A program made the translations under genes and the position numbers. From assembly GCF_040649515.1 (NCBI RefSeq), contig NZ_JBEZFP010000034.1, positions 1-64,000 of the forward strand: a stretch of 64,000 nucleotides of DNA, read 5' to 3'. Under the pieces are notes generated by a model, which worked only from the letters and a program-made list of their open reading frames with translations, had not been told where the DNA came from and did not search any database. Below are positions 51,100 through 59,744 of the stretch, piece by piece (position 1 is the stretch's first letter; every line of letters begins with the position of its first letter). The DNA comes from Yinghuangia elevatio (lineage in GTDB: Bacteria; Actinomycetota; Actinomycetes; Streptomycetales; Streptomycetaceae).

Positions 51100-51463
51100 T
51101 GGTGCGGTGGTGCCGGGCGCAGGTCACCAGGATGGCGGCAGTGAGGCGGGGGTCGGTGGTGCCGAGGTCCAGGGTGGACAGCGGCGTCTCGTCGCGTTCG
51201 AAGGGGCCTTCGCCGTCGGCGGGGTCGCGGCGGTAGTGCAGCGTCGCGGTGGTCTTGGTGACGGGGGCGTGGCCGCCCACCACGAGGCCGGCGAACGCGT
51301 CGTACGCGCCGCGCGGGTCGTCCTCCCACTGCAGGGCGGGCATGATGTCGGCGGTGCGGTAGCAGACCAGCCCGGGGACCGCGCCGGCTTCTTCGGCCAG
51401 GGCGGTGGCGAACGCTTTGTGCCACCGCTGCTGGTCGTGGCGTTCGCTGTCGCTGACAGCCAT
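51092..51463 (-). CDS. Unknown protein (123 residues)
   Basis: The ATG has AAGGA at good spacing. The protein reads DSERHDQQRWHKAFATALAE, then EAGAVPGLVCYRTADIMPAL QWEDDPRGAYDAFAGLVVGG, with a sheet-like TKTTATLHYRR and an end TAAILVTCARHHR. It looks complete. No family is recognised. Its 3' end lies in the right copy of the direct repeat, so it marks the right border of the bracketed block. Confidence 0.6.
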   Translation of the reverse strand: MAVSDSERHDQQRWHKAFATALAEEAGAVPGLVCYRTADIMPALQWEDDPRGAYDAFAGLVVGGHAPVTKTTATLHYRRDPADGEGPFERDETPLSTLDLGTTDPRLTAAILVTCARHHRTTL

Positions 51464-51618
51464 GGCGGGTCCTTAGGAATGTGAGGCGGTCCGGGAGGAC
51501 CGGATGTGGCTGATGGTGTGGTTGCCCTGGGGGCTCACCGAGAATGGTCGCTCGGTCGTCCGGGCGTCGGCATGGAGCCTAGGGGGCGGGTCAGACAGGA
51601 GCTGTCTCGCGCCGCATG

Positions 51619-52428
51619 TCAGGCACCGATGACGAGGTGGGAGACGTCGGTATAGGTCCCCAATTGGAGTCGAGCGGCCGCTCCTGGACGCGATCTCGGG
51701 AATCGGCGGCGGGGCGTATCGGGAACGTCGGCTGGGCCGGGCGCGGGGCACCGGCGGCGGTGCGGGGGTGATGCAGTCCCGGTGCAGGGCGGCCGCGCGG
51801 GCGTCGACGTCCGCAAGTCGTGTGGGGTTCGGCACCGGGAGTCGGCGCCGGAGACCACCGCGGCGACGGCGACCAACACGGCGGCCGCGTACTGGGCCGC
51901 GAGCAGACGCAAGGCCTCGTCGAGGCGGGCGAGTTCGACGGCGGTCGTCTCCGCTCCCTCCCGGGCGTGGCGGGCGGCCAGGGCGGCGAACACTTCGGCG
52001 GCCGCGTCGACGGCGGGGTGGCCCCCGGCGGCGACGATCGAGTACGGCCAGCCGGGCACCGTCTGATGCTTACCCTCGCCGCGCCCGAACGTGTGGCAAA
52101 ACGACCGGCCTTCGCTGGTGTCGGCGTCCGGCCGCAGCCACGGGCTGACGTCGACTGCCAGAACGATCCGGCCGTCCGCGGCCTGGGGCAGCGGCAGCCG
52201 CGCCAGCGCGTTCCGCAGGCGCCCGACGTTGATTCGACCGTGGTTCACGGCGTCGTACAGCGCTCCGTGTCCGCGCCGGTGCTCGGGTGCAAGGGACAGT
52301 CCGACCAGCGTCCTGACCGGACCGTCCGCGCAGAGCACCGCCTCCGCCAGCTCGAACAGCGCGTTCGCTCTGCGGGTGAAGCACGCGTGCAGTTCGGACC
52401 GGAACGCGGACAGGCCGGCCAGCGTCAT
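51619..52428 (-). pseudogene. Truncated DDE-type transposase fused to unrelated sequence
   Basis: From ATG 52428 the frame encodes about 132 residues of an actinobacterial transposase (I believe the NF041680 group): LSAFRSELHACFTRRANALF, LVGLSLAPEHRRGHGALYDA, IVLAVDVSPWLRPDA with the first catalytic aspartate, and HQTVPGWPYSIVAA. Near 52030 it changes to a helical segment (AVDAAAEVFAALAARHAREG) of some other gene and then to noise. The rest of the DDE domain is missing. An overlapping frame at 51473-51835 (PNPTRLADVDARAAALHRD) may be part of the same broken neighbour. The transposase cannot be active. Confidence 0.75.
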
Positions 52429-52577
52429 CCTGATGTCCTTCGGGGCGGGCAGCGGGAACGCCAGCAGGATCCAGGACGTCGACTGCAGTCGTTCCCACCT
52501 GCGGAAGAGATCAGGTGAGGCCGGCCCGAAGGTGTACCGTGCCGCGCGGCTCAGTCTCACGCGCGAAAGGTCCCCTG

Positions 52578-53084
52578 GTGGGCATCGACTACTACTGGCG
52601 TCAGGTCCCCGGCGATTGGGTCGACTCGAAGTCGCCACGGCAACTGTGGGACGTGCTCCGACAGCGCGAGGCGGACGCTCCGGTGCCTCCGGCCATCAGC
52701 GTGCAGAACAGCTGCTCGCTGATGCACTACACGCTGACCACGGCCGCGCCCAGCAATCCCGCCGCCGAGCTGCCGCTGTTCGGCGGCACGCTGCTACGGG
52801 AAGGCGAGGAGCACCCCGAGTACGGCTTCGTCGGCGTCGAACTGTTCGCCCTGGTCCCCGACGAGGTCCGCACCGCAGCCGACTTCCTCGGCCAGGCACC
52901 GCTGGACCGGTGGGTCCTGGACCGCCAACCTCTCCTCCGCGAGCGTGTGCGGGAGCTCCTGTTCTCCGCCGAGTTCAACGAGGACTGGGCCGAGTACCTG
53001 GTGGACAGCCTCCTCGAACTGCGCGACTACTTCCAGGAAGCCGCACAAGCCGGCAACGCGGTGATCTCGTACCAAGACGCCTGA
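52578..53084 (+). CDS. DUF1877 (YfbM-like) protein
   Basis: The 168-residue product begins GIDYYWRQVPGDWVDSK and continues with SCSLMHYTLTTAAP, LPLFGGTLLREGEEHPEYGF VGVELFALVPDEV, and a C-terminal helix ELRDYFQEAAQAGNAVISYQ. This follows DUF1877: a MGI start, a dKaW-hylL block, a G-G--l block, an L-p-eV block and an aromatic helix ending in a-G-avi. The family is soluble and its role unknown, though it is seen near toxins. The GTG follows GAAAGG. It is divergent from the truncated transposase. Confidence 0.75.
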   Translation: MGIDYYWRQVPGDWVDSKSPRQLWDVLRQREADAPVPPAISVQNSCSLMHYTLTTAAPSNPAAELPLFGGTLLREGEEHPEYGFVGVELFALVPDEVRTAADFLGQAPLDRWVLDRQPLLRERVRELLFSAEFNEDWAEYLVDSLLELRDYFQEAAQAGNAVISYQDA

Positions 53085-53201
53085 ACCCGGTCGCTCGCCA
53101 TCACGAGGTTGAACGGCAAGCTAACGCCTCGTAACCCCTACCAGATGCCCGGCCAGCCCACACGGCGCCGACCACCGACGGCGACTTCGCTCAGCGGCGT
53201 C

Positions 53202-53582
53202 TCACCGCTCCCCCGCGTCGTCGCCGAGGATCCGGTCGAGGACGCGGCGCACGTGGTCGGTGGTCTCCGGGTCCTGCGCGCGGCGCCGGGCGTCGCTGAG
53301 GGGGCGCAGCGCGGGCGCGGAACCGTCGTGGGCGGCGATGCGCGCGGCATCGTCCGCGCCGGTGGCGTCCGGCGGTGGTTCGGGGTCCGCGTCCGGTTCG
53401 CCGGCCGCGATGCGGCGGATTTCGTCGTACGACAGGTCCACGGGGGCTAGGGCGGCGAGTTCGTCGGGTGTCGTGCCGCGGTCGGCGGCCGGGACGGCCA
53501 GTTCGGCCAGGTGGGCGGCCTTGTCCTCGATGAGCCTGCGCGCGTACGCCTCCATCGGGTCGTCGCGGTGCGGGTCGGTCAT
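53202..53582 (-). CDS. Unknown acidic protein (126 residues)
   Basis: An ATG preceded by GGGGGG starts a protein with a helical N-terminus (EAYARRLIEDKAAHLAELAV), an acidic proline-rich middle and a C-terminal helix ETTDHVRRVLDRILGDD. Composition suggests a mostly disordered regulator or a short partner protein. Codon bias supports it being real. No family is recognised. Upstream lies the fragment at 53631-53790. Confidence 0.5.
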   Translation of the reverse strand: MTDPHRDDPMEAYARRLIEDKAAHLAELAVPAADRGTTPDELAALAPVDLSYDEIRRIAAGEPDADPEPPPDATGADDAARIAAHDGSAPALRPLSDARRRAQDPETTDHVRRVLDRILGDDAGER

Positions 53583-53630
53583 CGTATCCCCCCAAGAAGT
53601 CCGTGTCGGGCGGTGGGCGTCGAGCGGCGT

Positions 53631-53790
53631 TCAGGTCTTGCGGGCGACGAGCGCGGAGCCGACGCCGAGCCAGCGCACCATGTCGTGGCCGGGCCGCGGG
53701 GCGGTTCCGTCCATTCTGCATGCGGCGCGCAGCAGGCGGCGCAGGCCGTCGCGGTGCTCGACGGGGCGCGTTCGCCGGCGTCGACGTCGG
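53631..53790 (-). pseudogene. C-terminal gene fragment
   Basis: The minus frame VEHRDGLRRLLRAACRMDG, then PRPGHDMVRWLGVGSALVAR and stop, reads like the end of a real protein. No start or upstream domain is present; upstream DNA near 53800 is a different, A+T-richer composition. It is probably the tail of a lost gene, cut at about 53790. Confidence 0.4.
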
Positions 53791-54344
53791 TAATGGGGCC
53801 CTACGTTTTCCTCGGGCTTCGGATCACTCGTAGGGTTCTGTCACCCAGGGGTGCCGGGTGCCGCTCTTGAGGCTGAAAAAAACTTTTTGAAAACCGCTGT
53901 GGCGGATATTTCGGACGCTGTTGGTGATATTTGGTGGGATCGCTGGCTTTCGCCACGGTGACGCGGCGCCCGATGGCTGTTTCGCTTGAACGGGGACGTC
54001 GCGGAACAGGGTTCGCCAACTCTGCGAGCAGCTCTTCGGAATCGCGGCACACTGACAGCGAAGATTACCAACAGCATCCCTTGACTGCCCCTCCTCAACA
54101 TCCCTGGGCGATCATGCGCTGCCGGTACGCCTGCCCGTTGGGGGCCTGCGAAGGCCGACATTGCACACGAGAACAACCTCGGCAAGTACACTTCACGCGA
54201 GAAAGATGCCACGAAAACCCGGGGGAAACTTGACATTTGAGGCCATTTCAGTACCCATAGGAAAGCGAATCCCCCATCTAGTTGTCTGCGTAGTTGGCAT
54301 CGGTAGCCTCGTAGTCTCCCGAGTCGTCAACGAAATGGGGACGG
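53791..54344. other. A+T-rich intergenic stretch before the protease gene
   Basis: Base composition drops here: runs such as AAAAAAACTTTTTGAAAA near 53878 are foreign to the rest of the window. No gene is convincing. TTGACA at 54230-54235 with TACCCA 16 bases later could be the protease promoter. The change in composition continues through the protease gene and suggests recent acquisition of the block. Confidence 0.45.
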
Positions 54345-55367
54345 GTGAAGATTCGCGTAAGGATTGCTGCGACCTCTGCCGCATGTGCTTTGATTCTATT
54401 GACTTCCAGTCATGCAACGGCCGCGCCGGAGCCCAGCGCTCCGCCTGGAAAACTGACTCCGATGTCTAAGTCGTATTCCAGCGAGGAGAACGCGAAATCG
54501 AGGGATTTCTGGACCCCAGAGCGGATGGCCGAAGGAATCCGTAACGGTTCGTCGGCTCCTGCGAAACAAGAGGCTGGCCCGAAACCGCAAACCGCTGCCA
54601 AGCGATCGATACCGACATCCCAGCCGCCCCAGAGGCCATCTATTGCGCTCCAGAGCACAGTTGGCCCGATGTACACGCGAACCTCTACGGTCGGTCGGCT
54701 GTGGTACATAGATCCGATTGACTCCTCACTGCACTCATGCACCGGTTCCGTTGTTACCAACGGCAACAGATCGACCGTTCTCACCGCCGTCCACGGCGTC
54801 CATGGCGGCGAGGGCGAGGGCTGGTTTTCCGAAATCCTTTTCGTCCCCGGATACTCTGCAAGTGGCGCCACCAAGGCAGAAAGGGAGCCGTACGGCCGCT
54901 GGTGGCCATACAGTGCAATGCTCGCCGGAAACTGGGCAGATTCCAGCCCCGAGTACTTCGACTACGCATTCATCACGGTCTGGAACCTGGACGAGACAAA
55001 CACGTCGAGGATCCAAGACTTGGTGGGGTCTCAGGGCTGGATATTCAATTCCCCCGAAATACGCGAGGTTGAAATCCAAGGATACCCAATCGGCGGCAAT
55101 AGTCAGACAAACGGTGGGGAAATGGAGATGTATACGGCATACGCCTTCCCCGGCGGAAACTGGATGAGCCAAGCGCCGGACGTGTTCGAGAGCGATGGCG
55201 GCGATAGCGGCAGTGCGTGGCTAATGAGTTTCGACTACACAACCTACTTGGGCTGGGCAACGTCGGTAACGGCGAAAGGGGCATCAAATGACACGGTTCG
55301 AGGCCCGTACTTCGATGACGACTTCGCCACGCTCATAGACTGGGCCAACATCCCATATCCCGAATAG
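54345..55367 (+). CDS. Secreted trypsin-like serine protease
   Basis: The 340-residue protein has a signal peptide (RIAATSAACALILLTSSHATA, cleavage near residue 27), a propeptide with the FWTPERM phrase seen in streptomycete proteases, and a chymotrypsin-fold domain. Catalytic residues are H150 in LTAVHG, D206 in FDYAFI and S288 in GGDSGSAW. It would be exported and activated by removal of the propeptide. GTG 54345 follows GGGGACG. The gene is clearly lower in G+C than most of the window. A decayed relative lies directly downstream, past a terminator. Confidence 0.88.
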   Translation: MKIRVRIAATSAACALILLTSSHATAAPEPSAPPGKLTPMSKSYSSEENAKSRDFWTPERMAEGIRNGSSAPAKQEAGPKPQTAAKRSIPTSQPPQRPSIALQSTVGPMYTRTSTVGRLWYIDPIDSSLHSCTGSVVTNGNRSTVLTAVHGVHGGEGEGWFSEILFVPGYSASGATKAEREPYGRWWPYSAMLAGNWADSSPEYFDYAFITVWNLDETNTSRIQDLVGSQGWIFNSPEIREVEIQGYPIGGNSQTNGGEMEMYTAYAFPGGNWMSQAPDVFESDGGDSGSAWLMSFDYTTYLGWATSVTAKGASNDTVRGPYFDDDFATLIDWANIPYPE

Positions 55368-55377
55368 ATAGGACTTC

Positions 55378-55414
55378 CTTGGGGCCTGCCTTTCTGTTTA
55401 GAGCAGGCCTCAAG
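55378..55414 (+). terminator. Terminator after the protease gene
   Basis: CTTGGGGCCTGC and GCAGGCCTCAAG pair with one mismatch around a 13-base loop, starting ten bases after the protease stop codon. Confidence 0.75.
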
Positions 55415-55436
55415 GGGCGGACTCGAAAGGACGCGC

Positions 55437-55684
55437 ATGAGTTTGCGACGAACTATTACTATTATCGGCTCAGCAGCGGCAGCCGTAGCTATCGCGTCCG
55501 TTTCATTCGTGGCGCTCGGCGAAGCGTCCGAAGGCCAGAAGTCGCATTCACCAGAAAATGGCTCTACGTCGCCCGAAAAGGAGCCGCTCATTGGCCCTGT
55601 ATCCACGACGTTCCCGCGGGAAACCCCACATACTGGACGCCCGAGAGGATGGCTAGCGTCGAGCCCGACCCGTATTTCCGGTAG
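55437..55684 (+). pseudogene. Decayed paralogue of the secreted protease
   Basis: ATG 55437 starts a signal peptide (RTITIIGSAAAAVAIASVSF) and a polar stretch with NGSTSPEKEPLIGPVSTTFP. Near 55615-55625 the meaningful frame shifts by one base to give GNPTYWTPERMASVEPD, which matches the FWTPERMAEG propeptide phrase of the neighbouring protease, and then stops at 55684. The protease domain itself is absent. This is a truncated and frameshifted second copy of the 5' part of such a gene, so a tandem pair once existed here. Confidence 0.7.
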
Positions 55685-55814
55685 AGCGTCGAGTACAGCT
55701 CATGTTCTCTGCCGCGTCGCGCAGCACCTCGCGCTCGAAGTCGCCGACGTGATCGCAGTCATCCCGTGTACAGCCCTCTTCGATCGTCGCAATCAACGAA
55801 GCGGTACTTCACGC

Positions 55815-56165
55815 GTTCGATGACCCATCAGTGGCGGCCGAGCCGTTGGGAGTGTCGACGCCTTTACGGTCGATCCGCACACCGATCCGCCGGCCGCGCA
55901 ACCACTTCCGCAGCGGCGGGTTGCCACACGCCTTGTCCGCGTGCAGTTTGCCCGGCTTTCATGGTCGGCCGCCGTGCGGGTCGAGCTTGGCCACGAGCGC
56001 TTCGACCAGAGGCCTCAGGCCGTTGCTGTCATGGCAGTTGCCCGCGGAGATGCCGACGACGAGGGCAGCCCGGCTCGGTCGGACAGGACGTGCAGCTTGG
56101 AGCCGGGCTTGCCCCGGTCACGGGATGCATGATCGCGAGTCGAGGCCAGGTCCGCTTCAAGCGTC
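55815..56165 (-). mobile_element. IS5-type transposase remnant
   Basis: Reading minus in three shifting frames gives HASRDRGKPGSKLHVLSD, then AGNCHDSNGLRPLVEALVAK LDPHGGRP, a stop, KLHADKACGNPPLRKWLRGR RIGVRID, and SQRLGRH-stop-WVIERV. These are the ordered pieces of an IS5-family DDE transposase around its second aspartate and final glutamate. Several frameshifts and stops make it dead. No terminal repeats are evident. Confidence 0.75.
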
Positions 56166-56182
56166 GACGATCAGGAACCTGT

Positions 56183-56578
56183 ATGTCGGTCGAGAGCGAC
56201 CATCCGGAATTTCCCTATGAGGAGCCGCCACACGGGATCACATACCGGCAGAGGCCCTGGGACGGCGTCCTGGTCATGGTGGACGGACTGCCCTTCAACG
56301 CCGGGGACACCATCACGTTCGACGTCACAGTCTGCAGCGATGCCGACGGGCAGGTCGTGGCCGCGACCGCCCAGGGGGTCGTGAGGCTCATGGCCCGCAC
56401 CACCACAGTCAGCTACACCATCCCCTGGAACGGTGTCCTGGACGCCGTCGCCGAGGGGTCCATCGTGGCGTCCTACACCCACACCCCTGCCGGCGGCGGC
56501 GAACCCGCGACGTCGGAGTCCGCGATCGTCGGGTACTCGCGTCGGCAGTCCGGCGGCTGCCCATCGGCCGCGAGGTGA
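56183..56578 (+). CDS. Unknown beta-rich protein (131 residues)
   Basis: ATG 56183 follows AGGA. The protein is strand-rich: WDGVLVMVDGLPFNAGDTIT FDVTVCSD, RTTTVSYTIPWNGVLDAVAE GSIVASYTH. The pattern suggests a small immunoglobulin-like or jelly-roll sandwich. It lacks a signal peptide, so it is presumably cytoplasmic. No family is recognised. It starts directly after the IS5 remnant, so upstream sequence may be missing and the true start could have been longer. Confidence 0.5.
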   Translation: MSVESDHPEFPYEEPPHGITYRQRPWDGVLVMVDGLPFNAGDTITFDVTVCSDADGQVVAATAQGVVRLMARTTTVSYTIPWNGVLDAVAEGSIVASYTHTPAGGGEPATSESAIVGYSRRQSGGCPSAAR

Positions 56579-56623
56579 CCTCTTCACCGTCACGAAATAA
56601 GGGCCACAAGCCATCCAATGTTT

Positions 56624-56800
56624 TCAAAGGTCCTCATCATCGGCGAGGACGGGCCGCAGGGGGTAGGCCCAGGTCTCGACGCGGCCGCGGTGGCGGGTGC
56701 GTTGGTGCCGGGGCACCACCAGACAACCGCGCCCGAGCGCCCCGGACCAGGACGGCCCCTGGGGAGTATCGGAACGGAAATTAGCGGTACGCCGACGGCC
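56624..56800 (-). pseudogene. C-terminal gene fragment downstream of the recombinase
   Basis: The minus frame ends GCLVVPRHQRTRHRGRVETW AYPLRPVLADDEDL and stop. It has good codon bias but no start or upstream domain before the recombinase gene begins to overlap. It may be the last part of a gene cut when the recombinase was inserted. Confidence 0.35.
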
Positions 56801-56828
56801 GTCCCGTGATGTTCGCGGTATGCGGGTT

Positions 56829-57839
56829 CTAGCTGCGGATCTCCGCGTTCGGGTGCGGCTGGGTCTGGAGTCGGTCGCGGAGGTCGATCTCCTCAGGAGT
56901 GAGCGGGTCCCCGGGCTGGTGGATGCGTGCAGGCTTGGGCCGCATCGGCAGGTCGTCGTCCACTGCGGCGGCTTCGGCTTCCGCGAGTGCCCGGTACAGC
57001 GAGGCAACCGACGGGTGCTTGCCCGCGTTCTTCCCGGTCTTGATGGTCAGCTTCTTCGCGATGTCGGGGACGGGGACGCCCTTGTCCTTCAGGGCGACGG
57101 CGAAGGTGAGCATGTCATCGTCGATGACCTTCGGCCGGCCGCCGTGATTGCCCTTGGAGGCGGCGATGACCTGGCCTTCGAGGGTCTTCTCCCGGATGTA
57201 GTTGCGTTCGATCTGCCCGGCGACCGCGAGCACGGCGAAGAACATGGCGCCCATGCCGTTCGGGTCGTAGACGCCGGTGAGCGGGCCGGTGAGGAGTTCG
57301 AGCTGGATGCCGCCGGCCTGGAGCTCGGCGGACAGCGTCATCAGCTCGGCCGCGTTCCTGGCCAGCCGCTTGAGCTCGTGCACCGTGAGGATGACGGGCG
57401 TCTCCGGCGCGGCCTCCTTGAACTGGTGGGCCAGCGCCAGAGCCTTCTCCAATTCGGGCCGGATCTTGACGCGGGTGCTGATCTGCTCGGAGAAGACCTT
57501 GTGGCATTCCGCCCGGCGGAGGGCTTCGAGCTGGCCGGCGAGTTCCTGCCGGGCGGTGGAGGTGCGGGCGTATCCGATGCGCACCGGCCGTTCGACGCGC
57601 GGTGCCGGTACCGCGGCGAGCTTCGGGCGCTGCTTCCAGGCCCGGCCGGGGCCGCGGTCGGCGGGGACTGGCACGTGGAGTTCCTCGCGCAGTGCGGGGA
57701 CGAGGACGAAGCGGGGGGTGTGGTACTTCGCGGCGGTCTTGCCGCCCCGGGTGCGGCAGGCGCTGCCAGCGGGCGCCTCGCAGTTGGGGCAGTCGTGGCG
57801 TTCCACCGCGAGTGCGGCCTGATCGGGCGTCAGATCCAT
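56829..57839 (-). CDS. Serine recombinase (resolvase) with an N-terminal zinc-finger-like motif
   Basis: The 336-residue protein has a catalytic resolvase domain beginning VRIGYARTSTARQELAGQLE with the nucleophile S94, and the family phrases HELKRLARNAAELMTLS and GQIERNYIREKTLEGQ. A C-terminal DNA-binding region (KGNHGGRPKVIDDDMLTFAV and later helices) follows. Residues 17-43 (CPNCEAPAGSACRTRGG with KYHTPRF) form a C-C-C-H pattern found in many actinobacterial proteins and rarely on resolvases. It probably resolved Tn3 cointegrates: a Tn3 transposase relic lies 1.9 kb away on the same strand. Repeats upstream may be its res site. Confidence 0.88.
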   Translation of the reverse strand: MDLTPDQAALAVERHDCPNCEAPAGSACRTRGGKTAAKYHTPRFVLVPALREELHVPVPADRGPGRAWKQRPKLAAVPAPRVERPVRIGYARTSTARQELAGQLEALRRAECHKVFSEQISTRVKIRPELEKALALAHQFKEAAPETPVILTVHELKRLARNAAELMTLSAELQAGGIQLELLTGPLTGVYDPNGMGAMFFAVLAVAGQIERNYIREKTLEGQVIAASKGNHGGRPKVIDDDMLTFAVALKDKGVPVPDIAKKLTIKTGKNAGKHPSVASLYRALAEAEAAAVDDDLPMRPKPARIHQPGDPLTPEEIDLRDRLQTQPHPNAEIRS

Positions 57840-57847
57840 GGCGGCAG

Positions 57848-57944
57848 TCTCGCAGAACCCCTTCGCACAACGTGCGGGTTTTGAGGGGAGTTTTGCGAGC
57901 GACGACCTGCGGTAACGCGGGCGCCTGCGGGGCTCTCGCAGAAC
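57848..57944. promoter_or_regulatory. Candidate res site upstream of the resolvase
   Basis: The 11-base word TCTCGCAGAAC occurs at 57848-57858 and again at 57934-57944, in direct orientation and 86 bases apart. Related words (TTTTGCGAGCG near 57892, AACTCTCGCAT at 57942-57952) lie between and beside them. A cluster of recombinase half-sites directly before a resolvase start is the normal place for res and for autoregulation. Confidence 0.5.
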
Positions 57945-58020
57945 TCTCGCATCCGGTCATTTATGAGAGTGGAGGCAGACTGCGATCACGGGGGCAGCCG
58001 GCCCCCACCCATCGTTGCCT

Positions 58021-59007
58021 TCAGACGCTGAAGCGTTCGACGAGCATCTTCATGGTCTCGAATGCGGGCTTGGGGGAGTAGTCATCGGTGGTGAGGCCGA
58101 ACTGATGGAACAGCCCCGTTTGGGCGCTGTCGGCATCGCGCAGCGCAAAATGCGTGTATCCGCTCAAGTGGAGTTGCTTCGATTGGGCGGCGATCACCTT
58201 CACCACGGTCTCGACGACGTCAGCCTGTCGGTGCGGGCGGCGTTCGGGCCCGGTGGGCCAGCCGTGCTCGGTGATGTGCAGCGGTAGGTGCCCCAGTCCG
58301 GAGGGTGCGAGCACCAAGTCACGGTGATGACGAAGCAGTCCCTCGACTACGTGCGGGAGGTCGGATGCGTCGACGGGCTGGAAGACGTCGGGAAAGAAGT
58401 CCAGGCCCACGTAGTCCAGATCGGCGGTGAAGCTTGCTCCCCCGAGGTTGGTCAGATCGGTGACGAAGGAGGTTGCCAGCCCAAACAGAGGAGTCGTGTT
58501 GAATCCGACCCGCAGGCCTGTGTACCCGAGTTCACGTGCTCGCGTTTTGACGGCGGAAACCCCGCGGACGATCGCCTCGTGCACCGCCGGGTAGTAGCCG
58601 TCCAGCGTCGGGTTCGACGTGACGTTAGGCTCTTCGGTCACTTGCAATGTGCTCGTGACCGCGCCGTACTGCTCGACCAGCTCGCGCAGGAAGTCGCAGT
58701 AGCCGTCGACGTCTCCGGCTGCGGACTGGTACTGCGCCACCAGGTCCAAGCGGCGCCCCCGGACGGCGTATTGGGCTGCGGCGGCCGGCGTCGCGGTCGC
58801 GTGGGGCTCGCCGAGGCGTGTGGTGTCGTCGAAGCCGATGTAGGCGCGTACCAGAAAGGGGCGGCCTGGTTGCCCTTGGAGGCTGTCGAGTGCATTCGAC
58901 ACGAGGGCCGGGTCATCGGGCGGGCCGCCGGCCAGGCCCCCGGTGTCATCACCGGTGACCCCGCCCGGGTAGATCCCGAAGAGCATGTTGTGCGCTGTCA
59001 GGGTCAC
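58021..59007 (-). CDS. Clan GH-A-like glycoside hydrolase fold protein
   Basis: The 328-residue protein looks like a TIM barrel of clan GH-A. It has an acid/base glutamate E126 in TLQVTEEPNVT at the end of strand 4 and a nucleophile E247 in LHITEHGWPTG at the end of strand 7, with LDYVGLDFFPDVFQ between. The GWPTG phrase is typical of beta-glucanase-like enzymes. No signal peptide is present, so if active it works in the cytoplasm, on glycosides or nucleoside sugars. GTG 59007 overlaps the PadR stop by four bases, which makes PadR its regulator. The substrate is unknown. Confidence 0.7.
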   Translation of the reverse strand: MTLTAHNMLFGIYPGGVTGDDTGGLAGGPPDDPALVSNALDSLQGQPGRPFLVRAYIGFDDTTRLGEPHATATPAAAAQYAVRGRRLDLVAQYQSAAGDVDGYCDFLRELVEQYGAVTSTLQVTEEPNVTSNPTLDGYYPAVHEAIVRGVSAVKTRARELGYTGLRVGFNTTPLFGLATSFVTDLTNLGGASFTADLDYVGLDFFPDVFQPVDASDLPHVVEGLLRHHRDLVLAPSGLGHLPLHITEHGWPTGPERRPHRQADVVETVVKVIAAQSKQLHLSGYTHFALRDADSAQTGLFHQFGLTTDDYSPKPAFETMKMLVERFSV

Positions 59008-59630
59008 GCGTTCGATTCCTTTCGGTTCGGCGTTCCCGGGGGTGTTGGGGTTGTCGCCGCATCGGTCGGCCACGTCAGTGAGCCGGTGTGCAGGTCGTCG
59101 ATGACCGCATCGATCCACGCCATCTCGGCGTGAGCGAGGCACAACGCGTATTCGGCCTCGATGACGTGCAGGCGCGGTACGCCAGCCGCCAGGGCCTCCG
59201 CGAAGCGTTCTTCATCGGCGGCCGTGCGTTGCCGCAGGCGTCGGGCACGCTCGGCCAGGGCCTCCACCGCGCCGCTCACCCCGAGGGCGCCGAGATAGGT
59301 GACTGCGCCCAGGAACTGCGAGAACTCGCGCTCGGGGTTGCGGATCTGGGAGTCCAGGCGTCGTACGAGTTCGTCACGGCCCGCGTGTGTGAGGGCGTAG
59401 ACGGTCCTCTCAGGACGGTTTCCCAGGCGCTGCTGGCCTTGCGAGGCAAGCCATCCCGCTTCGGTCAGGGCGGCAACGGTGTTGTAGAGCGTGCCCCGCG
59501 TGATCGCGGCCGCATGGTTGTCGCTGCGTTTTCGCAGTTCGGCAAGCATCTGGTGCGGGTGCGAGGGCTGTTCGAGCAGCAGACCCAGCACTGCCAGAAC
59601 GATCGGGTTGTCGAGAGCGCGACGTGGCAT
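59004..59630 (-). CDS. PadR-family transcriptional regulator
   Basis: The 208-residue protein has the PadR winged helix: NPIVLAVLGLLLEQPSHPHQ MLAELRKRS, then TRGTLYNTVAALTEAGWL and the wing ERTVYALTHAGRDEL, followed by the longer C-terminal helices used for dimerisation. PadR proteins repress genes until a phenolic or other ligand is bound. It is the first gene of a coupled pair with the GH-A-like enzyme. The ATG has no strong ribosome site; an A+T-rich stretch at 59636-59668 holds its promoter, and a leaderless message is possible. Confidence 0.88.
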   Translation of the reverse strand: MPRRALDNPIVLAVLGLLLEQPSHPHQMLAELRKRSDNHAAAITRGTLYNTVAALTEAGWLASQGQQRLGNRPERTVYALTHAGRDELVRRLDSQIRNPEREFSQFLGAVTYLGALGVSGAVEALAERARRLRQRTAADEERFAEALAAGVPRLHVIEAEYALCLAHAEMAWIDAVIDDLHTGSLTWPTDAATTPTPPGTPNRKESNA

Positions 59631-59744
59631 AGTCGAACTCTATCAGTCCAAATAAACTATTCTTGGAATGGCCGCTGAGTATGTGATCTTCCGCATCGAG
59701 AACCAGCTCGACCGCTGATCACGGAGCGCCACCAGTGCTGCGGG

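Noticed and set aside
57938..57978. GGGGCTCTCGCAG segment as a Tn3 terminal inverted repeat
   Set aside because: It begins with GGGG like many Tn3 ends, but I could not find an inverted partner in the window. The repeated TCTCGCAGAAC fits a res site better.
59668..59718. A 16-codon frame between PadR and the Tn3 relic
   Set aside because: Too short to judge; it has no ribosome site and sits in a promoter-like A+T-rich region.
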